A stretch of 64,000 nt of DNA from Pyrinomonadaceae bacterium (GTDB taxonomy: Bacteria > Acidobacteriota > Blastocatellia > Pyrinomonadales > Pyrinomonadaceae), in contig JAJTWY010000006.1 of NCBI GenBank assembly GCA_021463165.1, forward strand, positions 109,000-172,999. The letters run 5' to 3'. The notes beneath the pieces were generated by a model. It was not told where the DNA came from. It saw only the letters and a program-made list of their open reading frames with translations, and ran no database searches. Shown one piece after another: positions 18,240 through 26,000 of this stretch. Within the stretch, counting starts at the first letter, position 1. Each line of letters starts with the position of its first letter. The position numbers and the translations under genes were made by a program.

Positions 18240-19283
18240 ATGAAGATATATTTAGTTCTCGCGTTGATGGTTTTTGCACTTTTGACTGCGTGTTCGGACA
18301 GTCAGCCGAAGGAGAAAAAGCTCAAGATCGGATTTGCAATGGACACGTTGAAAGAAGAGCGTTGGCAGCGTGATCACGATGCATTCAAGGCCCACTGCGA
18401 GAAGATGAACGTCGATTGCGTGATAACCATTGCTGACAATAAGGCCGATAAGCAGGCAAATGATGTCGATAACCTTCTAACACAGAAGATCGACGCCCTC
18501 GTGATAGCCCCGCACGATGCAACGCAGGCTGCGTCGATGGTCGATAAGGCGAAAGCCCAGGGAGTTCCGGTGATCAGCTACGACCGGCTCATCAATTCCG
18601 ACAAACTCGATGCCTATATTTCGCACCAAGTACCGGTCATCGGGCAGAAGATAGCCGAATACGCCCTGAAAAAAGTGCCGAAAGGCAATTATGTAATGGT
18701 TTACGGTTCGAGTACAGATAATAACGCCCACATAATGAAAAAGGCCCAACTCGATGTGCTTCAAAAGGCGATCGACAGTAAGGATATCAAGATCGTCGCG
18801 GACAACTTCATGCCCGACTGGAAGCCCGAGGAGGCGCTGCGTATTGCCGAGAACGCCCTTACGCAGAATAACGACGACATTCAAGCATTTGTCGTGTCAA
18901 ACGATGGTATGGCGGGCGGCGTTATCTCTGCACTGGAGAAGAAAGGGCTGGCTGGGAAGGTATTGGTCACGGGACAGGACGCAGCTTTGTCAGCATTGCA
19001 GGCTATCGCAGAAGGGAAGCAGACGATGACCGTTTACAAGCCCATAATTCCCTTAGCGAATGCAGCCGTCGAAGCCGCTATCAAGCTCGCGAAAAAAGAA
19101 AAACTTGATACAAGGCCGTTTATGAACGACGTTACCAAGAAAGAGGTTCCTTCGATCTTGCTTGAGGTTGTAACGGTCGATAAAGGGAACCTGATGGATA
19201 CCGTTATCAAGGACGGATATGCAAAATATGAGGACGTTTACAAGAACGTACCTGAAGCCGACCGGCCAAAGAAGGCCAACTAG
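18240..19283 (+). CDS. XylF-like sugar ABC transporter substrate-binding lipoprotein
   Basis: 347 residues. The lipobox LLTACS places the lipidated Cys at about residue 18. The periplasmic-binding protein type I fold follows: KLKIGFAMDTLKEERWQRD, DALVIAPHDATQA, VPVISYDRLI, AFVVSNDGMAGGVISAL and VLVTGQDA. The overall pattern is closest to the D-xylose-binding protein XylF. It delivers a pentose or hexose to an ABC permease, but no permease or ATPase gene is next to it. The following gene is a ROK sugar kinase 9 nt away, so sugar capture and phosphorylation are co-expressed. The ligand is inferred, not shown. Confidence 0.82.
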   Translation: MKIYLVLALMVFALLTACSDSQPKEKKLKIGFAMDTLKEERWQRDHDAFKAHCEKMNVDCVITIADNKADKQANDVDNLLTQKIDALVIAPHDATQAASMVDKAKAQGVPVISYDRLINSDKLDAYISHQVPVIGQKIAEYALKKVPKGNYVMVYGSSTDNNAHIMKKAQLDVLQKAIDSKDIKIVADNFMPDWKPEEALRIAENALTQNNDDIQAFVVSNDGMAGGVISALEKKGLAGKVLVTGQDAALSALQAIAEGKQTMTVYKPIIPLANAAVEAAIKLAKKEKLDTRPFMNDVTKKEVPSILLEVVTVDKGNLMDTVIKDGYAKYEDVYKNVPEADRPKKAN

Positions 19284-19292
19284 TTTCCGAGC

Positions 19293-20225
19293 ATGACTAA
19301 GCTCGCCCTTGCCGCCGACCTCGGCGGAACAAATATCAGGATGGCCGTTGTCGATGACCGCGGCGAGGTGATAGGTGACGATGTAAAGCTGCCTGTCCCC
19401 GCGGCGGTAGAACCACCGGAGCTGGTCGTTCAGATCGGTGAGATGGCTGAAAAATGCCACGCGAAGCTTCGGTCCAGATCGATCGACTGGAAACCCGAGG
19501 TCGTCGCGTTCACGGCGCCGGCACCGGTTGCCAAGGACTTCGATGGGGTTCTGACGAAGCTGCCAAACCTTCCGACGCTGGTCGGCATGGACCTGAAAGG
19601 GGAGATCGAGAAACTCTTCGGGCTCCCGGTGTTCATTGAAAATGATGCTACTGCGGCCGCAATCGGCGAGAACTGGATCGGGGCGGGACGTGGGGTCCGG
19701 AATATGATCTGCGCAACGCTCGGGACGGGGATCGGCGGCGGTATAATGGTAAATGGCGAACCGATCAGAGGAAAGGACGGGATAGGCGGTGAGATCGGGC
19801 ACATCTGCGTTGAGCCGAACGGCCATCCTTGCGGCTGCGGAAGCCGAGGGTGTGTTGAGCAATATGCGTCCGGAACCGCCATCGTCCGACTCGCCAGCGA
19901 ACGGGGGATGAATGTTGAAACGGCGAAGGACGTATATCAGGCCTGCCAGGCCGGAGATCCCGGCGCACGAGAGGTTTTTCTCGAGATGGGCCGATACCTG
20001 GGCATGATGCTCGCGGGGTTGATAAATACGCTAAATCCCGAGATGTTGGTGATCTGCGGCGGTGTGACTGAGGGCTGGGATGCCTTTGCCGATGCGATCG
20101 CGAACGAGATCCGTTTTCGAGCTTATGCAGTGGGGGCCGAACGGGCCCGATTGGTCAAAGGCGAACTCGGTGACCGTGCTGGCATGATCGGAGCGGCTCG
20201 TTCGGCCTTTCTGAGACTAAACTGA
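19293..20225 (+). CDS. ROK family sugar kinase (probable glucokinase)
   Basis: 310 residues. The ATP-binding signature DLGGTNIRMAVVD (about 9-21), the sugar-binding E-ND pattern (FIENDATAAAIGE), GTGIGGGIMVNG and the zinc motif CGCGSRGCVEQYASG (about 182-196) are all present. These fit ROK glucokinases that phosphorylate glucose or related hexoses with ATP. Catalytic Asp is in the ENDA segment. No N-terminal helix-turn-helix is present, so it is an enzyme and not a ROK repressor. It lies 9 nt after the XylF-like gene. Confidence 0.88.
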   Translation: MTKLALAADLGGTNIRMAVVDDRGEVIGDDVKLPVPAAVEPPELVVQIGEMAEKCHAKLRSRSIDWKPEVVAFTAPAPVAKDFDGVLTKLPNLPTLVGMDLKGEIEKLFGLPVFIENDATAAAIGENWIGAGRGVRNMICATLGTGIGGGIMVNGEPIRGKDGIGGEIGHICVEPNGHPCGCGSRGCVEQYASGTAIVRLASERGMNVETAKDVYQACQAGDPGAREVFLEMGRYLGMMLAGLINTLNPEMLVICGGVTEGWDAFADAIANEIRFRAYAVGAERARLVKGELGDRAGMIGAARSAFLRLN

Positions 20226-20247
20226 TTTACGAACAAGGAGGTGGATC

Positions 20248-22206
20248 GTGTCCATGATTACGACGTCTGCCGTACTCCTCGCAACGGCTGGTTTCTTCTT
20301 TACATATTTGACCGCACCATTCGGAGGGTTGTCCGATGCGGCTCACACGAAGGGAAAGATCAACATCACTATACGCGACAGCTTCAGCGGGCATCGAATT
20401 GCCGGCGAGTTGAGATCGAACAGCTCCCGAGATGTGATGCGGCTGGCCGCCAATGACCGCGGCGAGGCTGCGCTTGAAGTATCGGGAAGAACTGAGCTTA
20501 CGGTTTCCGCCGAAGGGTACGATCCGATCAGCACCTATTTTGACATTGATGGCAACGGCCTGGAAGTGACCGTATGGCTCGATCCGGCTGATCAGCAAGC
20601 TCGGTTTGCCGCTGATTCGGAGGATCTCTCAGAAGTGAATCCGGATCAAACCGTGTTCGAAGGCTTTGTCTTCGACAGCCGTGGTGCTCCTATCGGCAAT
20701 GCCGTCGTTTCGATCGCCGGAATGTCTACGGTGACAACAGCAGAGGGAGCGTTCCGGCTCGTCATCGAGACACCCGAACCAGACCGCGAAACAGAGTTGC
20801 CGGCTGAGGGCACGTTGACCGTACAGCGACAAGGGGCTACGGTCTACACCAAGTCGAACGTATTTCTCGAAGGCGGAAAATCCCGATTTATCATCGATCT
20901 TTCGGATGACCGGAAAACAGTCGATGGGCGGCACAGATTTCGGCTTGGCCGCGAGGAGGTTGAAGGCAGTTTCGAACGCCCGGAGATCGCGGAACCGTTC
21001 TTCCTCAACCGGCCTGATGCCGTTCCTGTCCCTGCAAGTATTCGGGTCGGTTCGAGCTGTCCGAGCGCCGTCACGTGTTCAATAGTTAACGTCTATTCCA
21101 TAGATACCTACGTTCGAAACGGTCTGGATGATGAGTGGATCGCGTCGTGGAATGCCAATTCCGTGAAGGCAGGTGCGATCGCATACCGTAGCTATGGAGC
21201 CTATCACGTTTATCACCCTCGCGTGGCGGCAAGCTACGATATCTGTAACACCACATCGTGTCAGGTCAACGATCCTTCGGACACGCATACCAACACCAAC
21301 AATGCGACGGTGCAGACGACCGGTTCCGTCGTAACCAACGCGGCCGGCACTGACATTCTTTTTGCAGAATATTCAGCCGAAAATAATCTTGCCCCCGGAT
21401 GCCCCGACGGGTCGACCGGACGGCCCGAGCACAACTGGCCCTGCCTGGCGGATCCGGTTGATGCCGGGACGACCTACTTTGGGCACGGACGCGGTATGTG
21501 CCAATGGGGGTCCCAGCGTTGGTCAGTCAATCAGGGTAAGGATTTTGTTTGGGTGGTAAACCACTACTACAACGCGAACGGTAACCCGGCAGGTCTCAGA
21601 AATGGGGTTCTTCAACTCGGGGCCGAGACGCTGCTGCCGCCGCCGGAATTGACCGGGCCGGGAGCCCAGACCGCCCCGGGTACGACAGTTTCAACTTTAA
21701 CTCCGACTTTTGAGTGGCAGCCCGTGGCCGGAGCCGACGGCTATTCCCTCTATCTCAGTAAATTCAACGGTTCGACGTACGATCTCGTGTTTAACTCCGA
21801 GACAGTTCTTGGAGCCCCGATAGTTGGTACGTCTTTTACGCTGCCGAGCGGCATTCTGACGGTGGGCGGGGAATACCGCTGGAATATGAGTGCCCACATT
21901 CCGGTCGGGTATGGTACGCCAAATACGTTTCGTAATTATTTTAGGGTCGGTACCACCACGACTATTTCTGGTCGGGTAACGTCACCAACAGGCCTGAATA
22001 TTCGTAATGCTCTGGTCACGATCACCGATAGCTCTGGCAACCGTAGGACGGCGACGACCAGCTCATTCGGGATCTATTCCTTTGCCGACGTCGCCCTCGG
22101 CGAGACCCACACGGTCACGGCTGCCACAAAGCGCTACCGCTTTACGCCGCAGGTGATCCAGGTTACAGGTAACCTGGCGAACGTTGACTTCACAGGCCTA
22201 GAATAG
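20248..22206 (+). CDS. SpoIID/LytB-domain secreted protein with carboxypeptidase-regulatory domains
   Basis: 652 residues. A very strong AAGGAGGTG site (20236-20244) precedes GTG 20248 and ATG 20254. A hydrophobic N-terminus (about 1-25) leads to two beta-sandwich regulatory-like modules (about 30-120 and 130-230). A SpoIID/LytB domain follows (about 270-455: VNVYSIDTYVRNGL, KAGAIAYRSYG, FGHGRGMCQWGSQRW). Next is a fibronectin-like module (about 465-565) and a C-terminal carboxypeptidase-regulatory-like domain (about 570-652) ending VDFTGLE. SpoIID-type domains act on denuded glycan strands in spore formers; here the role is probably envelope glycan binding or cleavage. The last domain recurs in the convergent neighbour. 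Confidence 0.8.
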   Translation: MSMITTSAVLLATAGFFFTYLTAPFGGLSDAAHTKGKINITIRDSFSGHRIAGELRSNSSRDVMRLAANDRGEAALEVSGRTELTVSAEGYDPISTYFDIDGNGLEVTVWLDPADQQARFAADSEDLSEVNPDQTVFEGFVFDSRGAPIGNAVVSIAGMSTVTTAEGAFRLVIETPEPDRETELPAEGTLTVQRQGATVYTKSNVFLEGGKSRFIIDLSDDRKTVDGRHRFRLGREEVEGSFERPEIAEPFFLNRPDAVPVPASIRVGSSCPSAVTCSIVNVYSIDTYVRNGLDDEWIASWNANSVKAGAIAYRSYGAYHVYHPRVAASYDICNTTSCQVNDPSDTHTNTNNATVQTTGSVVTNAAGTDILFAEYSAENNLAPGCPDGSTGRPEHNWPCLADPVDAGTTYFGHGRGMCQWGSQRWSVNQGKDFVWVVNHYYNANGNPAGLRNGVLQLGAETLLPPPELTGPGAQTAPGTTVSTLTPTFEWQPVAGADGYSLYLSKFNGSTYDLVFNSETVLGAPIVGTSFTLPSGILTVGGEYRWNMSAHIPVGYGTPNTFRNYFRVGTTTTISGRVTSPTGLNIRNALVTITDSSGNRRTATTSSFGIYSFADVALGETHTVTAATKRYRFTPQVIQVTGNLANVDFTGLE

Positions 22207-22210
22207 GTAA

Positions 22211-22239
22211 CGGCGGGCCGATCTGACCCGCCGCCTTTT
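22211..22239 (+). terminator. Hairpin terminator between convergent genes
   Basis: CGGCGGG (22211-22217) pairs with CCCGCCG (22227-22233) across a 9-nt loop, then GCCTTTTA. The T run is short (4), so termination on the plus strand is plausible but not strong. It lies in the 31-nt gap between two converging genes and could serve both. Confidence 0.6.
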
Positions 22240-23596
22240 ACTCCAGACCAACGAAATTGAGATCTGTAAGATTTCCCGTCACCAGTATGACTTTAGGCGA
22301 AAACCGGTAGCGTTTGGAGGTCACGGTGATCGTATAGGTTTCTCCACCGCGAACCTCGCTGAACAAGTATTCGCCGAACGATCCAGTTGTCGCCACCCGG
22401 CGTACACCTCGTGAGTCAGTGAGGGAAACGACCGTATTACGAATGCCTTGTCCAAGAGGTGTCATTACCCGCCCAGAAGCGTTGAATACCGGTCCGAAGG
22501 CGAGATAGAAGTCCGACGGCCCATTAACGCTCGCGCATATCCGACGCGACGCGAAATCCGGTGCCGGAACACCTGGTGCCAGAACGGTCCTGTCGACTAA
22601 CTGCTGGCCCTCACGGTGGAGTATCCGAAGCCGAGCGAATTCTTCCGCATCAGAAATGCCGAGGACGGTGATACATACAACAACAGGCCCGACGAAGCCG
22701 GCAGTAGTATTGATCCGGCGATGGGTTCCGTTAAACGGCAACAAATAGCCATTCGGCAGGGTTCCGGCTGATGAGCCCTGGAGTGGAGTGAATGTCGTGA
22801 TACCGGCTGACGTAACGGCCGGAAAAGTGACATCCGAAAGGCCGTCAGGAGCCTGTATGAAGACGTTTGTTCCGGGCAGTGTATTTGGCGTCGAACCTGG
22901 CGTCGGACTTGGGGCCACCGTTGGAGTAGGACTCGGTGCAACGGTAGGTGTCGGACTTGGGGCCACCGTTGGAGTCGGACTAGGGGCAACTGTCGGTGTT
23001 GGGCTAGGTGCAACCGTCGGTGTGGGACTAGGCGCAACTGTCGGGGTGGGCGATGGGCCGACCCCGCCGATGATCAAATTCCCCGGTTGGTAAGTGGCTG
23101 GTACGAGTGTCCCCCCGGGGCCTGCGATAGTGGCTCCAAACGGCACAGTGCTAAAAGTTACCGGCGAGGACTGAGAAGGTGCATTCGGGGAAACATTGAA
23201 GGTAATGGCAACCAATCTTCGCGTTCCCGCAGTGAGCGGCTGTATGGCATCGATAAGGAATCCGACCCGGCCCGATGATGCCTGGGTTGCGTTTGATAGT
23301 AGGTTGGAACCGGGCTGAAGCCCATTGCCGGGGCTTACTGATACGTATGACAGAACCGAAGGATCAAAGGCTAAGGCGAACTGAAATCCGATCTCATTTC
23401 CGAGCGAGTCGATCTCGACGAAAACCACTACCGTCTGCCCTGCCTGGGCGTTTGCGTTTACGACTCGAACTATGCGAGTTCCTTGTGCGGTGGTCGTGCC
23501 GGGACCCGTTGAGGCAATAAACAGTATGAATGCCGCAATGAACGCAATGAGGACACGCGGACGACGGAACAAAAACTTCGATCTTTGAATATTCAT
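22238..23596 (-). CDS. Secreted cohesin-domain protein with Pro-rich linker
   Basis: 452 residues with GGAGA about 8 nt before the ATG. A signal peptide (about 15-38) is followed by a cohesin-like domain (about 40-180: VVVFVEIDSLGNEIGFQFALAF, DPSVLSYVSV, GRVGFLID). Then come a linker made of six TPTVAPSP octapeptides (about 185-232), a beta domain (about 245-370) and a C-terminal carboxypeptidase-regulatory-like domain (about 373-452, ending LNFVGLE). Surface or extracellular. The cohesin module suggests protein-protein docking, and the secretin at 1.5-4.1 kb carries a related module. No dockerin repeats are seen in the window. Confidence 0.75.
   Translation of the reverse strand: MNIQRSKFLFRRPRVLIAFIAAFILFIASTGPGTTTAQGTRIVRVVNANAQAGQTVVVFVEIDSLGNEIGFQFALAFDPSVLSYVSVSPGNGLQPGSNLLSNATQASSGRVGFLIDAIQPLTAGTRRLVAITFNVSPNAPSQSSPVTFSTVPFGATIAGPGGTLVPATYQPGNLIIGGVGPSPTPTVAPSPTPTVAPSPTPTVAPSPTPTVAPSPTPTVAPSPTPTVAPSPTPGSTPNTLPGTNVFIQAPDGLSDVTFPAVTSAGITTFTPLQGSSAGTLPNGYLLPFNGTHRRINTTAGFVGPVVVCITVLGISDAEEFARLRILHREGQQLVDRTVLAPGVPAPDFASRRICASVNGPSDFYLAFGPVFNASGRVMTPLGQGIRNTVVSLTDSRGVRRVATTGSFGEYLFSEVRGGETYTITVTSKRYRFSPKVILVTGNLTDLNFVGLE
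22899..23042 (-). repeat. Six 24-bp tandem repeats encoding TPTVAPSP
   Basis: Six imperfect 24-nt units, in phase with the reading frame, encode the Pro/Thr linker of the cohesin-domain protein. The units differ mainly at third positions, so the array is probably old enough to have diverged but could still change in copy number. Confidence 0.9.
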
Positions 23597-23652
23597 AGGT
23601 TCTCCAAGACGCGGACAAAAGTCTGTCGCCCAACGTCGGGATCAGAATGGAA

Positions 23653-23682
23653 ACTAACGAGAACGGTCTATTCCTCGTTAGT
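23653..23682. repeat. 9-bp inverted repeat upstream of the cohesin-domain gene
   Basis: ACTAACGAG (23653-23661) and CTCGTTAGT (23674-23682) form a perfect inverted repeat with a 12-nt spacer. It lies 57 nt upstream of the minus-strand start codon. There is no T tract on either side, so it is more likely an operator or leader hairpin than a terminator. Confidence 0.5.
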
Positions 23683-23819
23683 ATTTGCCAAATGCGGGAT
23701 TCCAGGGACGCAACAAGTGCTACTAGTAATAAGCCTATTCAATACGGTCGCGCTATGTCAACATCTTTTTACCGCTAGCCCTACGAAGCTCCATTGCCGA
23801 CTTGCAGATGGATTTTCAC

Positions 23820-23848
23820 TTGCCAGACACGACCTGAATCGGTATGCT
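23820..23848 (+). promoter_or_regulatory. Candidate promoter of the rimP-nusA-infB operon
   Basis: TTGCCA (23820-23825), 17-nt spacer, TATGCT (23843-23848). Transcription would begin near 23855, giving a leader of about 67 nt that contains the terminator hairpin at 23883-23910. Confidence 0.5.
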
Positions 23849-23882
23849 GTTAGTTTGCTACGACGCGCGGATTTTCGTGTAG

Positions 23883-23910
23883 AGTGGGTTTCGCGACCCA
23901 CTTTTTATTT
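23883..23910 (+). terminator. Leader terminator/attenuator before rimP
   Basis: AGTGGGT (23883-23889) pairs with ACCCACT (23896-23902) across a 6-nt loop, followed by TTTTTATTTT. No plus-strand gene ends just upstream; the previous plus-strand gene stops at 22206 and has its own hairpin. The terminator therefore acts inside the rimP leader, 12 nt before the start codon, and is a candidate attenuator. A weaker hairpin (about 23859-23882, CTAC...GTAG) precedes it. Confidence 0.7.
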
Positions 23911-23921
23911 TGGCCCGACGA

Positions 23922-24407
23922 ATGGACAAGGATTTGATAACTGAAAGAGTCAGGAGGATCGCCGCCGATATTGTCGGCGAATGCGGCTTCGAACTCGTTC
24001 GCGTCGAGATGGCTGGAACGAAGAGAGATCTTGTGATCAGGATCTTTATTGACAAGAAGGGCGGCATAACGCTCGACGATTGCTCAACGGTCTCTCGCGG
24101 GATCGAGGACATTCTTGATACCGAGGATCTGATCCCGTCGAAGTATGTACTCGAGGTCTCGTCGCCCGGGATCGAACGTGAGCTCTATTCACTCGCGGAC
24201 TTTGTGAGATTTACTGGCAAGCTCGCGAAGGTGAAGACCAAATTTGAGATAGACGGGCAGAAGACCTTCGTGGGAACCATCGAGGGGGTTGAGGGCGAGA
24301 CGATAACGATTCTCGACAGGGTAAAGGGCGAGATCAAGATAGATCATCCGATCGTCGCGAAGGCGAATTTGAAGATCGATCTTTCGAAGGAGTTCGGCCA
24401 CGGTTAA
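23922..24407 (+). CDS. rimP: Ribosome maturation factor RimP
   Basis: 161 residues from ATG 23922; a TTG at 23910 is in frame but lies in the T tract of the leader terminator. The N-terminal alpha/beta domain has CGFELVRVEMAGTKRDLVIRIFIDKKGGITLDDC, followed by the RimP signature LEVSSPGIERELYSLADFVRFTGK (about 85-108) and a C-terminal SH3-like barrel. RimP helps 30S subunit maturation with S12 and S19. It is the first gene of the conserved rimP-nusA-infB-rbfA order. Confidence 0.95.
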   Translation: MDKDLITERVRRIAADIVGECGFELVRVEMAGTKRDLVIRIFIDKKGGITLDDCSTVSRGIEDILDTEDLIPSKYVLEVSSPGIERELYSLADFVRFTGKLAKVKTKFEIDGQKTFVGTIEGVEGETITILDRVKGEIKIDHPIVAKANLKIDLSKEFGHG

Positions 24408-24454
24408 TGGGGCTGGAAGATGAATATGATTAAACGGTTGAGTGTAAACGGGTT

Positions 24455-25915
24455 ATGACATCACAGATCGGACAAAGTATTGAAGCCTTATGCAACGAAA
24501 TGGGCCTCGACCGTGAATTGGTCGTCGAGGCTCTGGAGGATGCTGTCAAGGCTGCGGCTAGAAAGCAGTTCAAGGCTGGCGACGCTATCCATGTGGAATG
24601 GAATGCCGAAGAAGGCGATGTCGAGGTCTCGGTCCAGAAAACTGTCGTCGAAGTTGTCGAAGATCCGTCGGCCGAGCTTTCCCTGGAAGAAGCGATCGAT
24701 ATGGCTGGTGAGGAGATCGAACTCGGCGACGCACTCCTCATTCCGCTTCAACGAGAGGAGATGGGCAGGATCGCAGCTCAAACTGCAAAGCAGGTCCTCG
24801 TTCAAAAGGTCCGCGAGGCCCTGCGCGAGAAGATCTACTTTGAATACATCGATCGCAAGGGCGAGTTGATCAACGGAAGTGTCAAGCGCTTCGAGCGCGG
24901 CGATATGATCGTCGATCTAGGCAACAATCTTGAAGCGATCGTGCCGAGACGTGAGCAATCGCGCGGCGAAATGTGGAACCAGGGCGAGCGTATCCGGGTC
25001 GTGATCGTCGATGTCTCAAAGGAGCAGAAAGGACAGCAGATCATCTGTTCACGTGCCTCTGCGGAACTTCTCAAGCGGCTGTTCGAGATGGAAGTTCCCG
25101 AGATCTATGACGAGACCGTGGTGATCAAGTCGGCCGTTCGCGAACCGGGTGACCGTGCAAAGATCGCAGTGACGTCGAATGAAAAGGATGTCGATCCGGT
25201 CGGGGCTTGTGTAGGTATGAAAGGCTCGCGTGTTCAGGCGATCATCAAGGAACTAAGGGGTGAGAAGATCGATATCATCGAATGGTCCGACGAGCCGTCG
25301 GTGTTCGCTGCAAACGCGCTTTCACCCGCCAAGGTTTCACAGGTGCGTATCACCGATATCAATCAGCGTTTGATGGAAGTGATCGTCGGCGAAGATCAGC
25401 TCAGTCTTGCGATCGGTAAGAAAGGACAGAACGTCCGGCTTGCGACCAGGCTGGTCGGCTGGGAGATCAAGATCGTGAGCGAAGAACTGCTCAAGAAGGA
25501 GATCGCTCAGAAGATGGGCAAGATGATGGCCTCGGGCGAGTCGGTTCCGATCGCCGCTCTCGAAGGCGTTACGAATGCTCAGGCTGAGACACTTGCCGAA
25601 AAGGGGATCACCGACGTTGAGGCTCTGGCAGCTGCGACGGTCGACGATCTGGTCGATTTTCTTGACATCAGCCTCGACGACGCTGAAGCGATCAAGGCGG
25701 CAGCTAATATCGTGGTTAGTGCTCGAAATGCCGAAATTGGGCTCGCCGACGAGGCCGCCGAAGACGGGGCCGAGGAGCCCTCGGCCGAGACAGAGATCGA
25801 GGAGATCGCTGAGGAAGGTCCGGTTGAGATGTTGGCCGATCCGGACGATTCGGATGCCGGAGGAACTTCAGAAGAGATCGCCGAGAGTGACGGATCGGAA
25901 GAAGCGAAGGATTAG
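24455..25915 (+). CDS. nusA: Transcription termination/antitermination factor NusA
   Basis: 486 residues. An N-terminal RNAP-binding domain (1-130; SIEALCNEMGLDRELVVEALEDAVKAA) is followed by an S1 domain (about 135-200), two KH domains (about 205-345; VGACVGMKGSRVQAIIKELRGEKIDI and LAIGKKGQNVRLATRLVGWEI), one helix-hairpin-helix region (about 365-425) and an acidic tail rich in Glu/Asp/Ala. NusA binds RNA polymerase and nascent RNA to control pausing and termination. In other bacteria NusA modulates its own operon, and the terminator in the rimP leader would be a target. Spacing to rimP is 47 nt. Confidence 0.97.
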   Translation: MTSQIGQSIEALCNEMGLDRELVVEALEDAVKAAARKQFKAGDAIHVEWNAEEGDVEVSVQKTVVEVVEDPSAELSLEEAIDMAGEEIELGDALLIPLQREEMGRIAAQTAKQVLVQKVREALREKIYFEYIDRKGELINGSVKRFERGDMIVDLGNNLEAIVPRREQSRGEMWNQGERIRVVIVDVSKEQKGQQIICSRASAELLKRLFEMEVPEIYDETVVIKSAVREPGDRAKIAVTSNEKDVDPVGACVGMKGSRVQAIIKELRGEKIDIIEWSDEPSVFAANALSPAKVSQVRITDINQRLMEVIVGEDQLSLAIGKKGQNVRLATRLVGWEIKIVSEELLKKEIAQKMGKMMASGESVPIAALEGVTNAQAETLAEKGITDVEALAAATVDDLVDFLDISLDDAEAIKAAANIVVSARNAEIGLADEAAEDGAEEPSAETEIEEIAEEGPVEMLADPDDSDAGGTSEEIAESDGSEEAKD

Positions 25916-26000
25916 TCGGCACAAAGCAATGATGAGGCGTTATGACCGAATAAGTTAAAGATATTCAAGGCGTTAGCTGGCTAGGATCGATTTATTGAAT

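Larger units (their letters stand above)
23597..23921. other. Divergent intergenic region upstream of rimP
   Basis: 325 nt. From left to right it holds the leader of the minus-strand cohesin gene, a 9-bp inverted repeat at 23653-23682, a candidate rimP promoter and a terminator hairpin just before rimP. A plus-strand open frame crossing it has no recognisable similarity and spans these signals, so I do not call a gene. Confidence 0.5.

Noticed and set aside
23585..23944. A 119-codon plus-strand frame upstream of rimP.
   Set aside because: It crosses the rimP promoter and leader terminator and overlaps rimP in another frame, with no recognisable features.
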